DNA of 64,000 bases from Clostridium sp. Ade.TY (GCF_000498355.1 NZ_AVSV01000007.1:48703-112702), one strand, 5' to 3'; positions 35,544 through 44,957 are shown, counted from the first letter of the stretch. Made by a program: numbers and translations. Notes: generated by a model from the sequence alone, not told the origin.

Positions 35544-36542
35544 TTGAGGATTACTTTAGCGCATGGAAATGGAGGAATAGAAACTCATAAGCTAATTAAT
35601 GAGATGTTTTATAAATATTTTAATTCTGAAATATTAGAAAATGGAAATGATGCAGCAATAATAGAAAATATTCAAGGAAAAATTTTTATAACAACAGATA
35701 GTTTTGTAATAAATCCAATATTTTTTAAAGGTGGAGATATTGGAAAATTAAGTGTTTGTGGAACTATAAATGATTTAGCTGTAAGTTTTGCAAAACCATT
35801 ATATATTACAGTATCTTTAATAATTGAAGAAGGATTTTTAATAAGTGATTTAGAAAAGATAATTAAATCAATAAGTGAAGAGGCTAAGAAAAATGATGTA
35901 AAAATAATATGTGGAGATACAAAGGTAGTAGAAAAGGGAAAGGGAGATAAAATATATATAAATACAACTGGTATAGGGGTAAGTTATGAAAATAATTTAA
36001 AAAATAGAAAAATAAATATAGGGGACAAAGTAATAATTAGTGGAACTATTGGAGATCATGGGACAAGTATATTATGTGAAAGAGAAGAAATAGATTTAAA
36101 TACAAATATAAAAAGTGATTGTCAAAGTTTATGTAAGTTAACTGAAAAATTAATTTATAATATAAAAAATATAAAAGTTATGACGGATCCAACAAGAGGT
36201 GGTGTTATAACTACTTTAAAAGAAATATGTAATTTGGAAAATAAAAATATAAAAATTTATGAAAACAAGTTACCGATAAGAAATGATGTTAAATATGTTT
36301 GTGATATGGTAGGTATGGATCCTTTGTATATGGCAAATGAGGGTAAATTAATATGTATTGTAGGAAAAGAAGAAAGTTTAGAAACGTTAAAAATAATGAA
36401 ATGTTTTAAATATGGTAAAAACGCAAAAATAATTGGAGAAGTTATAGAAGGTGATGGTAATGAGCTTTATTATGAAACAGAACTTGGGAGTGTAAAAACG
36501 TTATATATGTTAAGTGGTGAACTTGTTCCTAGGATTTGTTAA
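35544..36542 (+). CDS. hypE: hydrogenase maturation protein HypE
   Basis: 332 residues, TTG start after AAAGGAGG. PurM/AIR-synthase-like ATPase: LAHGNGGIETHKLI at the start, GNDAAIIE, VMTDPTRGGVITTLKEI in the middle. The protein ends in PRIC, the C-terminal Cys that receives the carbamoyl group from HypF and is dehydrated to thiocyanate. 13 bases after hypD. hypA and hypB are not in this window, nor are hydrogenase subunits. Confidence 0.96.
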   Translation: MRITLAHGNGGIETHKLINEMFYKYFNSEILENGNDAAIIENIQGKIFITTDSFVINPIFFKGGDIGKLSVCGTINDLAVSFAKPLYITVSLIIEEGFLISDLEKIIKSISEEAKKNDVKIICGDTKVVEKGKGDKIYINTTGIGVSYENNLKNRKINIGDKVIISGTIGDHGTSILCEREEIDLNTNIKSDCQSLCKLTEKLIYNIKNIKVMTDPTRGGVITTLKEICNLENKNIKIYENKLPIRNDVKYVCDMVGMDPLYMANEGKLICIVGKEESLETLKIMKCFKYGKNAKIIGEVIEGDGNELYYETELGSVKTLYMLSGELVPRIC

Positions 36543-36618
36543 AATTTGAAAATTAATATAGAAAAATGTATTTTTTTTAAATATAATATTTGTAAAGGGT
36601 TTATGAGGGGGAGATTTT

Positions 36619-37188
36619 GTGGAGTTTAAAAATAGAGTTTTGGTATATAAATCTAAGTATGGAAGTTCAAAAAAATATGCTAATTGGATTAAAGATGAGT
36701 TAAAATGTGATATATTTGAAAAGGATAAAATTTCTTTAAAAGATTTAAAAAGATATGATAGTATAATTTATATTGGTGGAGTATATTCAAGTTCTGTAAA
36801 AGGATTTAATAGTATAATAAAGAACTTAGATGAATTAAAAGATAAAGAAATAATATTGATAGCTGTTGGCTCTTCATTAGGAAATGAATGTGAAGTAAAT
36901 AAAATAAAAGAATTTAATTTAAAAGATAATCCTAAAAATATAAAATTATTTTATTTAAGGGGAGGATTTGATTTTGAAAATTTAAAATTCTTTGATAAGA
37001 CAGCTATGAAGATGCTTAGAAATAGGCTTGTAAATAAAGATGGAGTTTTAACAGAGGAGGAAAGATTTCTTTTAAGTTGCTATGAAAAACCTCATGATTG
37101 GACTAATAAAAATAATTTAAAGGAAATATTAAATTATATCAATAGAAAATCAATTAAAGAAAATAATAAAATAAAAATAAAATGTTAA
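36619..37188 (+). CDS. flavodoxin-domain protein
   Basis: 189 residues, GTG start after GAGGGGGAG. N-terminal FMN-phosphate loop VYKSKYGSSKKYANWI, then YDSIIYIGGVYSSSVKGF, the flavodoxin pattern of HemG/Flavodoxin-5-type proteins. The C-terminal half has helices rich in Lys and Glu. Likely an electron carrier or quinone/porphyrinogen-linked oxidoreductase; partner unknown. Lies 76 bases after hypE, same strand. Confidence 0.85.
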   Translation: MEFKNRVLVYKSKYGSSKKYANWIKDELKCDIFEKDKISLKDLKRYDSIIYIGGVYSSSVKGFNSIIKNLDELKDKEIILIAVGSSLGNECEVNKIKEFNLKDNPKNIKLFYLRGGFDFENLKFFDKTAMKMLRNRLVNKDGVLTEEERFLLSCYEKPHDWTNKNNLKEILNYINRKSIKENNKIKIKC

Positions 37189-37190
37189 TA

Positions 37191-37224
37191 AAAAAAGTCA
37201 TCTTTGTAAAGATGACTTTTTTTA
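37191..37224. terminator. bidirectional terminator
   Basis: AAAAAAGTCATCTT pairs with AAGATGACTTTTTTT; between convergent flavodoxin-like and aldolase genes. Confidence 0.9.
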
Positions 37225-37236
37225 TTTAAATAGAAA

Positions 37237-38100
37237 TTAAGCTCTATTAACTGAACCGAACATTTCCATTTTTTCTTTAACTAAATCCTTGATAGCTTCA
37301 AATCCTGGTGCAAGAAGTTTTCTTGGATCGAATCCTTTTCCTTGAAGGTCTTTTCCTTCTTCGATGTATTTTCTAGTAGCTTCTTGGAAAGCTAATTGAC
37401 ATTCAGTATTTACGTTGATTTTTGAAACTCCAAGTGAGATAGCTTTTTGAATCATTTCATCAGGAATTCCTGTACCACCGTGAAGAACTAATGGCATTGG
37501 AGCAGTAGCTTTTTCTATAGCAGCTAAAGCGTTAAAGTCAAGTCCTTTCCAGTTTTCTGGGTATTTTCCGTGGATATTTCCGATTCCAGCAGCTAACATT
37601 GTAACTCCTAAATCAGCGATTTGTTTACATTCTTGAGGATCTGCGATTTCTCCAGCTCCAACAACTCCGTCTTCTTCTCCACCGATTGATCCAACTTCAG
37701 CTTCTAATGATAATCCTTTTCCTCTAGTTAATTTAACTAGTTCTGAAGTTTTTTCTATGTTCTCTGATAATGGATAATGTGATCCATCGAACATTATTGA
37801 TGAGAATCCAGCTTCTATAGCTTTGTGAGCTCCTTCGTAGCTACCGTGGTCTAAGTGTAATGCAACAGGAACTGAGATGTTTAATTCTTCTAACATTCCG
37901 TTAACCATTCCTACTATTGTTTTGTAACCACACATATATTTTGCAGCACCTTCTGATACTCCTAGGATTACAGGTGATCTGTTTTCTTCTGCAGTTAATA
38001 ATATAGCTTTAGTCCATTCTAAGTTGTTTATGTTGAATTGACCAACTGCGTATTTACCTTCTCTTGCTTTATTTAGCATTTCTTTTGCTGAAACTAACAT
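37237..38100 (-). CDS. fba: class II fructose-1,6-bisphosphate aldolase
   Basis: 287 residues from ATG at 38100; the GGAGG at 38108-38112 is well spaced for it, while an upstream TTG overlaps the ribosome site. Features: YAVGQFNINNLEWTKAIL, ALHLDHGSYEGAHKAIEAG (Zn His and catalytic Asp), EAEVGSIGGEEDG, LVLHGGTGIPDE (Zn His), KINVNTECQLAF. Glycolytic cleavage of fructose bisphosphate in the cytoplasm. Codon choice is more GC- and C/G-ending than neighbours, as expected for a highly expressed gene. The divergent region 38101-38427 holds no gene; I see only AT-rich promoter-like sequence. Confidence 0.95.
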   Translation of the reverse strand: MLVSAKEMLNKAREGKYAVGQFNINNLEWTKAILLTAEENRSPVILGVSEGAAKYMCGYKTIVGMVNGMLEELNISVPVALHLDHGSYEGAHKAIEAGFSSIMFDGSHYPLSENIEKTSELVKLTRGKGLSLEAEVGSIGGEEDGVVGAGEIADPQECKQIADLGVTMLAAGIGNIHGKYPENWKGLDFNALAAIEKATAPMPLVLHGGTGIPDEMIQKAISLGVSKINVNTECQLAFQEATRKYIEEGKDLQGKGFDPRKLLAPGFEAIKDLVKEKMEMFGSVNRA

Positions 38101-38427
38101 GTGCAAAACCTCCAATATTTTAATTTAATTGTTTATTTTGAGAAGTAATTGCTTTTACAAAAATTTCTCTCTATTCATTAGTATAACTCAAAATTATAAT
38201 TATGAAAATAGCAAAATAGATAAAATTACTACATAAAATATTAATAAGTAACAATATATTCAAAAATTACAAAGGTGTATACGAACTGTAAAACTTATAT
38301 GAATTAACGATTTTGTTTCCAAATAGTAATCTTTAATGAATATTTAAAGTATAAAATAGTAACTGGTTTTATAGTTAAAATTAATTTAAATTAAATATTA
38401 TATATAGGAACAGGTGGATAAATAAGG

Positions 38428-39459
38428 ATGAATTATTCAAGTAGAAACAAAAGAAATAAAACAATGCAAAAAAGAAGGAGAAGAGCTATAACAATAGGAG
38501 TTGCGGCTTTGATTGTTATTTTAGGTGCCGGAACTTATGCGTTTGCACATCATAAGAGTGAAGCGGACACAGCAAATGCTAAAAAGGCACAGGCTAAACA
38601 AGAAGAAGTTAAAAAGCCAGAGCCAACAGATATAATTTCAGGACAAAATATTATTTATGCTGCAGATAAATATGCAGTACCAGCAAATGATGTTTATGAT
38701 ATGATAGAAACTAGAAACAAAGTAAATGATGAAAAAGAAGTATTTTTAACATTTGATGATGGTCCAAGTGAAAATACAAGTAAAATATTAAAAATATTAA
38801 AAGAAAATGATGTACATGCTACATTTTTTATAATGGGTAATCAATTAAAAGAAGATGAAGAAAATAAAAAACTTTTAAAAGATGAGTTATTAGAAGGTAA
38901 TGCAATAGCAAATCATACAGTAAGTCATGAATACCGTAAATTATATCCAGGAAATAGTGTAAATGTACCTGTATTTATGAAAGAATTAAATGAAAATAAT
39001 GAAATGATGAAACAAATTTTAGGACAAGACTTTAATACTAGAGTAATTAGAATGCCTGGTGGATATATGTCAAGAAAGTTTTATAATGATCCTCATTTAA
39101 AGGCTTTAAATGCTGCATTTAAAAAAGAGGGTATAATTTCAATTGATTGGAATGCTGAAACAGGAGATGCAACAGGAAATAATCTTCCAGTTAGTACTTT
39201 AATAAGTGGAGCAAAAAAATCAATAAAAGGAGATCCAAAACATATTATTTTATTAATGCATGATGCAGCTGCAAAGAAAACTACAGTTGAAGCATTACCA
39301 GAAGTAATAAAGATTTATAAAGATGCAGGATATAGCTTTAAAGTAATAAAAAATGCTCCTATGAGTTATTTTGAATCAAAAGATAACAATAATAAAAATA
39401 GTAATGATCAAAATAAAAATAATCAAAATAATAACAACAATGAAAATAAAAATAAATAA
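38428..39459 (+). CDS. membrane-anchored polysaccharide deacetylase (NodB family)
   Basis: 343 residues. Basic N-terminus (RNKRNKTMQKRRRR) and one membrane segment ~residues 19-41; Ala/Lys-rich linker. NodB domain with LTFDDGPS near 108 (catalytic and metal Asp), HTVSHE near 164 (metal His) and the DWNAETGDATGNN and ILLMHDAA motifs. Removes N-acetyl groups from cell-wall glycans, probably peptidoglycan GlcNAc, on the outer side. The tail is Asn/Lys low-complexity (about 25 residues), likely unfolded. Confidence 0.93.
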   Translation: MNYSSRNKRNKTMQKRRRRAITIGVAALIVILGAGTYAFAHHKSEADTANAKKAQAKQEEVKKPEPTDIISGQNIIYAADKYAVPANDVYDMIETRNKVNDEKEVFLTFDDGPSENTSKILKILKENDVHATFFIMGNQLKEDEENKKLLKDELLEGNAIANHTVSHEYRKLYPGNSVNVPVFMKELNENNEMMKQILGQDFNTRVIRMPGGYMSRKFYNDPHLKALNAAFKKEGIISIDWNAETGDATGNNLPVSTLISGAKKSIKGDPKHIILLMHDAAAKKTTVEALPEVIKIYKDAGYSFKVIKNAPMSYFESKDNNNKNSNDQNKNNQNNNNNENKNK

Positions 39460-39469
39460 TTAAAAAAAT

Positions 39470-39509
39470 AAAAGGTTAGTAGAGAATTTTCTCTACTAAC
39501 CTTTTTTTA
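39470..39509. terminator. bidirectional terminator
   Basis: AAAAGGTTAGTAGAGAA pairs with TTCTCTACTAACCTTTT; convergent genes on both sides. Confidence 0.92.
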
Positions 39510-40892
39510 TTTGTATAAAATATCTTTTGTTACATCATTATAGTAAGGTGAGCTTGGATATGAATTTTCAATACGTTGAGCATATTGCTTAGCTTTTTCA
39601 TTGTCACCTTTATTATGATAATAAAGTGATAGATTATATAATATTTCAGCAGTATATAAGTCTGAATGTGGATACTTATCTAAATATTCTTGGAAATACT
39701 TAGCTCCATCATCTTTTTTATCCATTGAATTATATGTAGATCCAAGGAAATATAAAATATGTGGTTCTAAATAAGTTCCTCCACAATATTTATAAGCTTT
39801 AGTAAAGCTATCTAATGCTTTATCATAAGTCTTAAACTTGTATTGATCTAATCCTTCATTGTAGAATTTTTCTACTCCTTTAGTTTTCATAAGATCAAGT
39901 GCCTTATCATAATTTTCTTTAGTAGCGTCAGTAATAGTATTTTGAGGATTTTCTTCTAATAGATTATAAATAGCATTATAATCATTTTTAGAAATAGCGT
40001 CTGAAAGTTTACTATTAAGTTCTTCAGCTGACATTTGTTTTTTTTCTGTATTTTGTTGTTCTTGAGTAGCTGTATCGTTGTTAGAAGGCGCTTTAAAATG
40101 CTTTATACCAACATAAGCACTTACTACAACTATAAGAGCACAAGCTGCAATTATTGCAGATTTTTTACCTTTATTTGAAGGCTTATCCTTTTTTGATATA
40201 GTATCAACTGTAGTTTCTTTTTTAGCTTCTTTATTAGAAACATTTAAATCATTAGTTTTAACATCTTCTTTTTTAGAATCTTTTTCTATTTTATTAGAAT
40301 TGGATTCAGTATTTGTATTTTCTTTATTTATAATTTTTTCAGCCTTCTTATCTTCTTTCTTTATTAGAGGCTTTCTTTTATCTTCTATATTGTTTGTAGT
40401 TTGTTTTTTAGGTTCAGGTTTAGTTTCTTTTTTAGAAACTTCGTTCTCTATAGAACCTTTTTCAGTATTAGGTTTATTCTGCACTGGTTTAGTATTATTT
40501 TTAGCTTTAGATTCAGCTTCTTCTTTTTCAGCTTTTAACTTTTTAGCTTCCTTTTTTTGTTTTTCTATTTTTTTAGCTTCAGAGTTAATAATCTTACTTA
40601 AGTTACTTAAGTTTAAAGTTAAATTTAATGCTCTTTGCTTAGTTTCATCATCTACATCTTCAAGACGCATTTTAGCAGTATGGTTATTATTATATTCTGC
40701 ATTTATTTGCCAGTTAAGAACAGCTTCCTCTATTCTGCCAAGTTTTAATAGGGCTTCCCCTTCAAGTTCTAGAGCTTCTTCATTATTATATTCTTTTTCA
40801 AGTATTTTATCGCATATTTTTAAAACTTCTTTATAATTTTTACTTTCATATAAATCTTTGGCTTTTTTTAGCCTTTTATCAAAATTACTCAT
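39507..40892 (-). CDS. TPR-repeat membrane protein
   Basis: 461 residues. Cytoplasmic N-terminus with TPR-like helices (LYESKNYKEVLKICDKIL, EALELEGEALLKLGRIEEA), then ~130 residues of Lys/Glu/Thr-rich low complexity. One membrane segment near residues 245-263 (SAIIAACALIVVVSAYVGI) precedes an external part with more TPR units (YKFKTYDKALDSFTKAYKY; HPHSDLYTAEI-like YPHSDLYTAEILYNLSLYYH). Probably a scaffold spanning the membrane; function unknown. Monocistronic, TCCTCC-type ribosome site on the minus strand (GGAGG). Confidence 0.8.
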   Translation of the reverse strand: MSNFDKRLKKAKDLYESKNYKEVLKICDKILEKEYNNEEALELEGEALLKLGRIEEAVLNWQINAEYNNNHTAKMRLEDVDDETKQRALNLTLNLSNLSKIINSEAKKIEKQKKEAKKLKAEKEEAESKAKNNTKPVQNKPNTEKGSIENEVSKKETKPEPKKQTTNNIEDKRKPLIKKEDKKAEKIINKENTNTESNSNKIEKDSKKEDVKTNDLNVSNKEAKKETTVDTISKKDKPSNKGKKSAIIAACALIVVVSAYVGIKHFKAPSNNDTATQEQQNTEKKQMSAEELNSKLSDAISKNDYNAIYNLLEENPQNTITDATKENYDKALDLMKTKGVEKFYNEGLDQYKFKTYDKALDSFTKAYKYCGGTYLEPHILYFLGSTYNSMDKKDDGAKYFQEYLDKYPHSDLYTAEILYNLSLYYHNKGDNEKAKQYAQRIENSYPSSPYYNDVTKDILYK

Positions 40893-41170
40893 ATTTCCTC
40901 CTTATCAAATGCTTCCACATATTATTTTAATACATAATGTCAAGGAATTTATTTCAAAAATATTTCTTTTAATAAAAAAAAGTAGAAAAATATTATAAAA
41001 TACGACTTTTTTATTAAGAAATATACACTATTAAAGATAACAGTATTTTATAGAAAAATAAAGTATTTACTAGAATTTTAAAAATAAACAAATAAAGGGA
41101 AAAAATAATGGTAAATGTATTAATAATTTGTTAATATATTTTATAATGGTTGAGATGGGGAGGAGATTAA

Positions 41171-41671
41171 ATGAATTTAGAAGTGATTTTAGATTATTTT
41201 TCACAATATGGATTATTGTTTCTATTTATTATAGTTTTCTTAGAATATTTAAATTTACCTGGGTTACCAGCAGGAATTATAATGCCTGCTGCTGGAGTAT
41301 TAATTGCAAGAGGCCATATTAATTTTTTTACAGCAATATGTATTTCTGTATTAGCAGGGCTACTTGGAAGTATATGTTTATATATTATAGGAAGATATGG
41401 TGGAGCAATTCTTTTAGATAGATACATAAAAAAATTTCCAAATCAAAAAAAATATGTTGATAAAATATCAAGACGGATTAAAGAAAGTGGAAACTATGGA
41501 GTATTTATTAGTAAATTAATTCCTGTAGCAAGAACTTTAGTTTCAATACCAGCTGGAGTTTTTAAAATTAATTTTATAGGATTTTCAATATTTTCTACAA
41601 TGGGAATAATTATTTGGAATACAGTATTTATAAGTGCAGGATATATATTTGGAGATATTATTTTTAAATAA
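41171..41671 (+). CDS. DedA/VTT-domain membrane protein
   Basis: 166 residues, about five membrane segments. The DedA pattern is seen as EYLNLPGLPAGIIMPAAG, LGSICLYIIGRYGG and SKLIPVARTLVSIPAGVF (the conserved Arg segment), then FSTMGIIIWNTVFISAGYIFG. DedA proteins act in lipid-carrier (undecaprenyl phosphate) or phospholipid flipping and envelope stress tolerance. GGGGAGGAG ribosome site. Single gene. Confidence 0.9.
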   Translation: MNLEVILDYFSQYGLLFLFIIVFLEYLNLPGLPAGIIMPAAGVLIARGHINFFTAICISVLAGLLGSICLYIIGRYGGAILLDRYIKKFPNQKKYVDKISRRIKESGNYGVFISKLIPVARTLVSIPAGVFKINFIGFSIFSTMGIIIWNTVFISAGYIFGDIIFK

Positions 41672-41870
41672 ATATTTATACAACTGGATATAATAATGAA
41701 AGAACTATACAATCTTTATTAATTTTTGTGTAGTTCTTTTTTATTAATAGTTTATTGAAAAACTTAACAAAAAAACTATTTACAAATCAACTTCAAAGAA
41801 GTATCATTTAATTATAAAGTTTATTGGATAATACTTATTAATTAATATAAAATATTGGGAGGTACTTATA

Positions 41871-43199
41871 ATGAAAGTTATAGTTGTAGGTTGTACTCAT
41901 GCAGGAACTGCTGCAGTAGTAAATTTAAAAGGATTATATCCAGATTGTGAAGTTACAGTATATGAAAGAAATGATAATATATCATTTTTATCATGTGGTA
42001 TAGCACTTCATGTAGGAGATGTAGTTAAGGATTTAAATGATATGTTCTACAATTCTCCAGAAGGTTTAGCAAAATTAGGCGTAAAGACAAATATGCAACA
42101 TGATGTTTTAGATATAGATTTTGATAATAAAAAAATTAGAGTTAAAAATTTATTAAATGGAGAAGAATTTGAAGATTGTTATGATAAATTGGTTTTAACT
42201 ATAGGATCATGGCCAATTGTACCAAAATTTGATGGGGGAGATTTAGAAAATATAGTTCTTTGCAAAAACTATAATCAAGCAAAGGATATAACAGAAAAAG
42301 GTAAGAAAGCTAAAAACGTTGTTATAATTGGAGCTGGATATATTGGGGTAGAACTTGCAGAAGCATTCCAAACATTAGGTAAAAATGTAACATTAGTTGA
42401 TGCAGAAGAAAGAATAATGGCAAAATATTTAGATAAAGAGTTTACTGATATTGCTGAAAATGAATTTAGAGAGCATGGAGTTAAACTAGTATTAGGAGAA
42501 AAAGTTAGTTGCTTTAAAGGAGAAAATGGTAAAGTAACTAAAGTTGTAACAGACAAAGGTGAATATGATGGAGATTTAGTTGTATTATGTATTGGATTTA
42601 GACCAAGCACAGCACTTGTTAAAGATAAACTTGAAACTTTACCAAATGGTGCAATAATAATTGATGAATATATGAGAACAAGTGATAAAAATGTATTTGC
42701 TGCTGGCGATTGTTGTGTTGTTAAATATAATCCAACAGGAGAAGATAGATACATTCCTCTTGCAACAAATGCTGTAAGAATGGGAACATTAGTAGCTAGA
42801 AATATTGAAAAACCAACTATAAAATATATGGGAACACAAGGTACATCAGGTATAAAAATATATGAAGAATGTATAGCTTCAACAGGATTAACAGAAGAAG
42901 GAGCTAAACTTTCTGGAATAGAATGTGGTACTTCAACAATTGAAGAAAATTATAGACCAGAATTTATGCCAACTTATGAAAAAGCTATGGTTAAGATTGT
43001 ATTTGATAAGAATTCAAGAAGAGTTTTAGGTGGACAAATAATATCAAAAGCTGATTTAACACAATTTATGAATACTTTATCAGTAGTTATTCAAAATAAA
43101 ATGACAGTAGAAGAACTTGCAATGACAGATTTCTTCTTCCAACCACACTTTAACAAACCATGGAGCTTATTAAATCAAGTAGCACTTAATGTACTTTAA
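41871..43199 (+). CDS. NADH oxidase / CoA-disulfide reductase-type flavoenzyme
   Basis: 442 residues. FAD motif VVGCTHAGTAAV near residue 5; redox Cys42 in ISFLSCGIALHVG; NAD motif VVIIGAGYIGVELAEAF; second FAD motif VFAAGDCCVV; C-terminal dimerisation domain (YRPEFMPTYEKAMVKIVF). The single Cys and overall length fit the water-forming NADH oxidase/NADH peroxidase/CoADR group. It re-oxidises NADH and detoxifies O2. GGGAGG ribosome site; own terminator. Confidence 0.9.
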   Translation: MKVIVVGCTHAGTAAVVNLKGLYPDCEVTVYERNDNISFLSCGIALHVGDVVKDLNDMFYNSPEGLAKLGVKTNMQHDVLDIDFDNKKIRVKNLLNGEEFEDCYDKLVLTIGSWPIVPKFDGGDLENIVLCKNYNQAKDITEKGKKAKNVVIIGAGYIGVELAEAFQTLGKNVTLVDAEERIMAKYLDKEFTDIAENEFREHGVKLVLGEKVSCFKGENGKVTKVVTDKGEYDGDLVVLCIGFRPSTALVKDKLETLPNGAIIIDEYMRTSDKNVFAAGDCCVVKYNPTGEDRYIPLATNAVRMGTLVARNIEKPTIKYMGTQGTSGIKIYEECIASTGLTEEGAKLSGIECGTSTIEENYRPEFMPTYEKAMVKIVFDKNSRRVLGGQIISKADLTQFMNTLSVVIQNKMTVEELAMTDFFFQPHFNKPWSLLNQVALNVL

Positions 43200-43235
43200 T
43201 AAATAAAGGTTAATATAATTTAAATAAGTTTATAT

Positions 43236-43271
43236 AAGACCTAGCGTATTTTTATACGATAGGTCTTTTTC
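43236..43271 (+). terminator. rho-independent terminator
   Basis: AAGACCTAGCGTA pairs with TACGATAGGTCTT (one mismatch), then TTT. Confidence 0.85.
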
Positions 43272-43343
43272 TTTGAAATTTAAGTTTAAATTTTATAATT
43301 TATGCTAATCCTAAGTTTATATAAAATTTAGAGGTGATATATT

Positions 43344-43628
43344 TTGAAAATAAATATTGATGAAAATGCTAAATTAGCATTAAAACAATTAATTGAAAAT
43401 AGCTCAGATGATTATGTTAGAATAAAAGCAGAACTTGCTTGTGGTTCTTCTTACTATAATTTGTTTATGGATTTTAAAAAAGAAAATGATAAAATAGTTA
43501 TTATAGATGGTATAAAGTTTATTTTTGATGAATATTCAGAAAAAGCTTGCAATGATATTATAATAATGTATGATAAAGATGTTTACATAAAAGGATTTTA
43601 TATTAAGGAGAATAAATGCAATATTTAG
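43344..43628 (+). CDS. HesB/IscA-like small protein lacking the C-terminal CGC
   Basis: 94 residues, TTG start after GAGGTGAT. The fold pattern (INIDENAKLALKQLIE; VRIKAELACGSSYYNLF; GIKFIFDEYSEKAC) is that of A-type/HesB-like proteins. The first Cys is kept, but the C-terminal CxC iron-sulfur ligands are missing. It overlaps the start of fni by 13 bases, implying translational coupling. Role unclear; full carrier function is doubtful. Confidence 0.75.
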   Translation: MKINIDENAKLALKQLIENSSDDYVRIKAELACGSSYYNLFMDFKKENDKIVIIDGIKFIFDEYSEKACNDIIIMYDKDVYIKGFYIKENKCNI

Positions 43629-44647
43629 AAAATGTGAAATTAAGAAAAGAAGAGCATATAAAATATGCAAATGAATCATATGCTTGCGAAGATTATTTTA
43701 AAGAAGTAATAATATTAAATAATTCTCTTCCAGAAGTTAATTATGATGAGATATCACTTAAAACAAAGTTTTTAGGTGAAAATATTGATATGCCTTTAAT
43801 GATAAATGCTATGACTGGTGGAGCTAATTTAAGTTTTGATATAAACAGGGATTTAAGCATTATAGCAAAGGAATTTAATATACCAATTGCTGTTGGATCT
43901 CAATCAATAATGATTAAAGATAAAATTTTTGAAGATAGTTTTAAGATTGTACGAAAAAATAATAAAGATGGGATAATTATTTCTAATTTAAGTGCAATGA
44001 GTTCTTTAGATGATGTAAAGAGAGCAACTGACTCTTTAGAGGCAAATGCTATTCAATTACATTTAAATGTATCACAAGAACTTGTTATGACCGAAGGAGA
44101 TAGAAATTTCAATGGTATGTTAAAAAATATAGAAGATATAATAAAAAACATTAATGTACCAGTTATTATAAAAGAAGTTGGTAGCGGAATAAGTTTTGAT
44201 GTTTGTAAGAAATTAAATGATATAGGAGTTAAATATGTAGATGTTGGAGGAAAGGGAGGTACAAGCTTTATAAAAATTGAATCTTTAAGAAAAGATAGTG
44301 ATATATGTAGAGAGCTTATGCAACTTGAAATACCAACTCCACAGTCTATATTATTTTGTAGGGCTGTTAGTGATGAGTTAAATATAATATCATCAGGAGG
44401 AATAAATAATTCGATAAATTTAATAAAATCTTTAATACTAGGAGCAAATATGGTAGGTATGTCTGGTGCTGTATTGAAGGTATATTTAGAGGGTGGAATT
44501 ATAAAAGTTAGGGATTATATAAATAATATAAAAAATAATAGCAAAATATTTATGGGATGCTTAGGGTGCAAGGAAATAAATGATTTGAAAAATATAAAAT
44601 ATTATTATGAAAAACAAAATATAGTTAATCATTTTATTAATAATTAA
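43616..44647 (+). CDS. fni: type 2 isopentenyl-diphosphate delta-isomerase (FMN)
   Basis: 343 residues. Family features: RKEEHIKYA near the start, MPLMINAMTGG near 60, GSQSIMIKD, LHLNVSQELVMTEGDR, VIIKEVGSG, YVDVGGKGGTSFIKIE, SSGGINNS and LGANMVGMSGAVL. It interconverts IPP and DMAPP with FMN and NADPH. Links to the polyprenyl synthase and prenyltransferases of the 17-27 kb region by supplying isoprenoid units. Confidence 0.94.
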   Translation: MQYLENVKLRKEEHIKYANESYACEDYFKEVIILNNSLPEVNYDEISLKTKFLGENIDMPLMINAMTGGANLSFDINRDLSIIAKEFNIPIAVGSQSIMIKDKIFEDSFKIVRKNNKDGIIISNLSAMSSLDDVKRATDSLEANAIQLHLNVSQELVMTEGDRNFNGMLKNIEDIIKNINVPVIIKEVGSGISFDVCKKLNDIGVKYVDVGGKGGTSFIKIESLRKDSDICRELMQLEIPTPQSILFCRAVSDELNIISSGGINNSINLIKSLILGANMVGMSGAVLKVYLEGGIIKVRDYINNIKNNSKIFMGCLGCKEINDLKNIKYYYEKQNIVNHFINN

Positions 44648-44742
44648 ATAAAACTAATAATAAGATTATAATTACTGTGGAAGAAATGATTGTATTGTGA
44701 TATAATTTCTATGTTATTCTTTAATGATGGAGGAGTAAGGAT

Positions 44743-44880
44743 ATGAAACATATAAAGACAATAAACAAAACAAACATCAAAAATAGTTTAAAGAAGCCTG
44801 GATGCAAAGAATGTGCAAACTCATGCCAATCAGCATGTAAGACTTCATGCACAGTTGCAAACTTAGAGTGCGAAAACTAA
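44743..44880 (+). CDS. scfA: SCIFF peptide precursor (six Cys in forty-five)
   Basis: 45 residues exactly: MKHIKTINKTNIKNSLKKPG then six Cys (21, 24, 28, 32, 36, 43) in CKECANSCQSACKTSC and ...LECEN. This is the universal clostridial SCIFF ribosomally made peptide, matured with Cys-derived thioether bonds by the radical SAM enzyme encoded next. GGAGGAG ribosome site. Biological role of the mature peptide is not known. Confidence 0.97.
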   Translation: MKHIKTINKTNIKNSLKKPGCKECANSCQSACKTSCTVANLECEN

Positions 44881-44886
44881 TAAATG

Positions 44887-44915
44887 AGCAGTAACTTAAA
44901 TTTTAAGTTGCTGCT
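44887..44915 (+). promoter_or_regulatory. hairpin between SCIFF peptide and maturase genes
   Basis: AGCAGTAACTTAA pairs with TTAAGTTGCTGCT (one G-T pair), loop ATT-like, followed by TAATTATTAA rather than a strong T run. Suits a leaky terminator or message-stabilising hairpin that makes more peptide than enzyme. Confidence 0.6.
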
Positions 44916-44957
44916 TAATTATTAATGTGCAATATATATGAGGAGGAATTTTTAAAA

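Noticed and set aside
40300..40836. 178-codon plus-strand frame in the TPR gene
   Set aside because: Mirror of the Lys/Glu-rich linker (gives Ser/Phe/Leu repeats); no ribosome site.
41128..41322. Open frame starting before the DedA gene
   Set aside because: Overlaps DedA in another frame; the DedA frame has the ribosome site and family motifs.
41753..41770. Rex-like site TATTGAAAAACTTAACAA before NADH oxidase
   Set aside because: One half is perfect (TTAACAA) but the other matches only four of seven bases; not enough to call.
42275..42754. Long minus-strand frame within the NADH oxidase gene
   Set aside because: 159 codons but antisense to a strongly conserved enzyme; Ser/Pro-rich composition typical of shadows.
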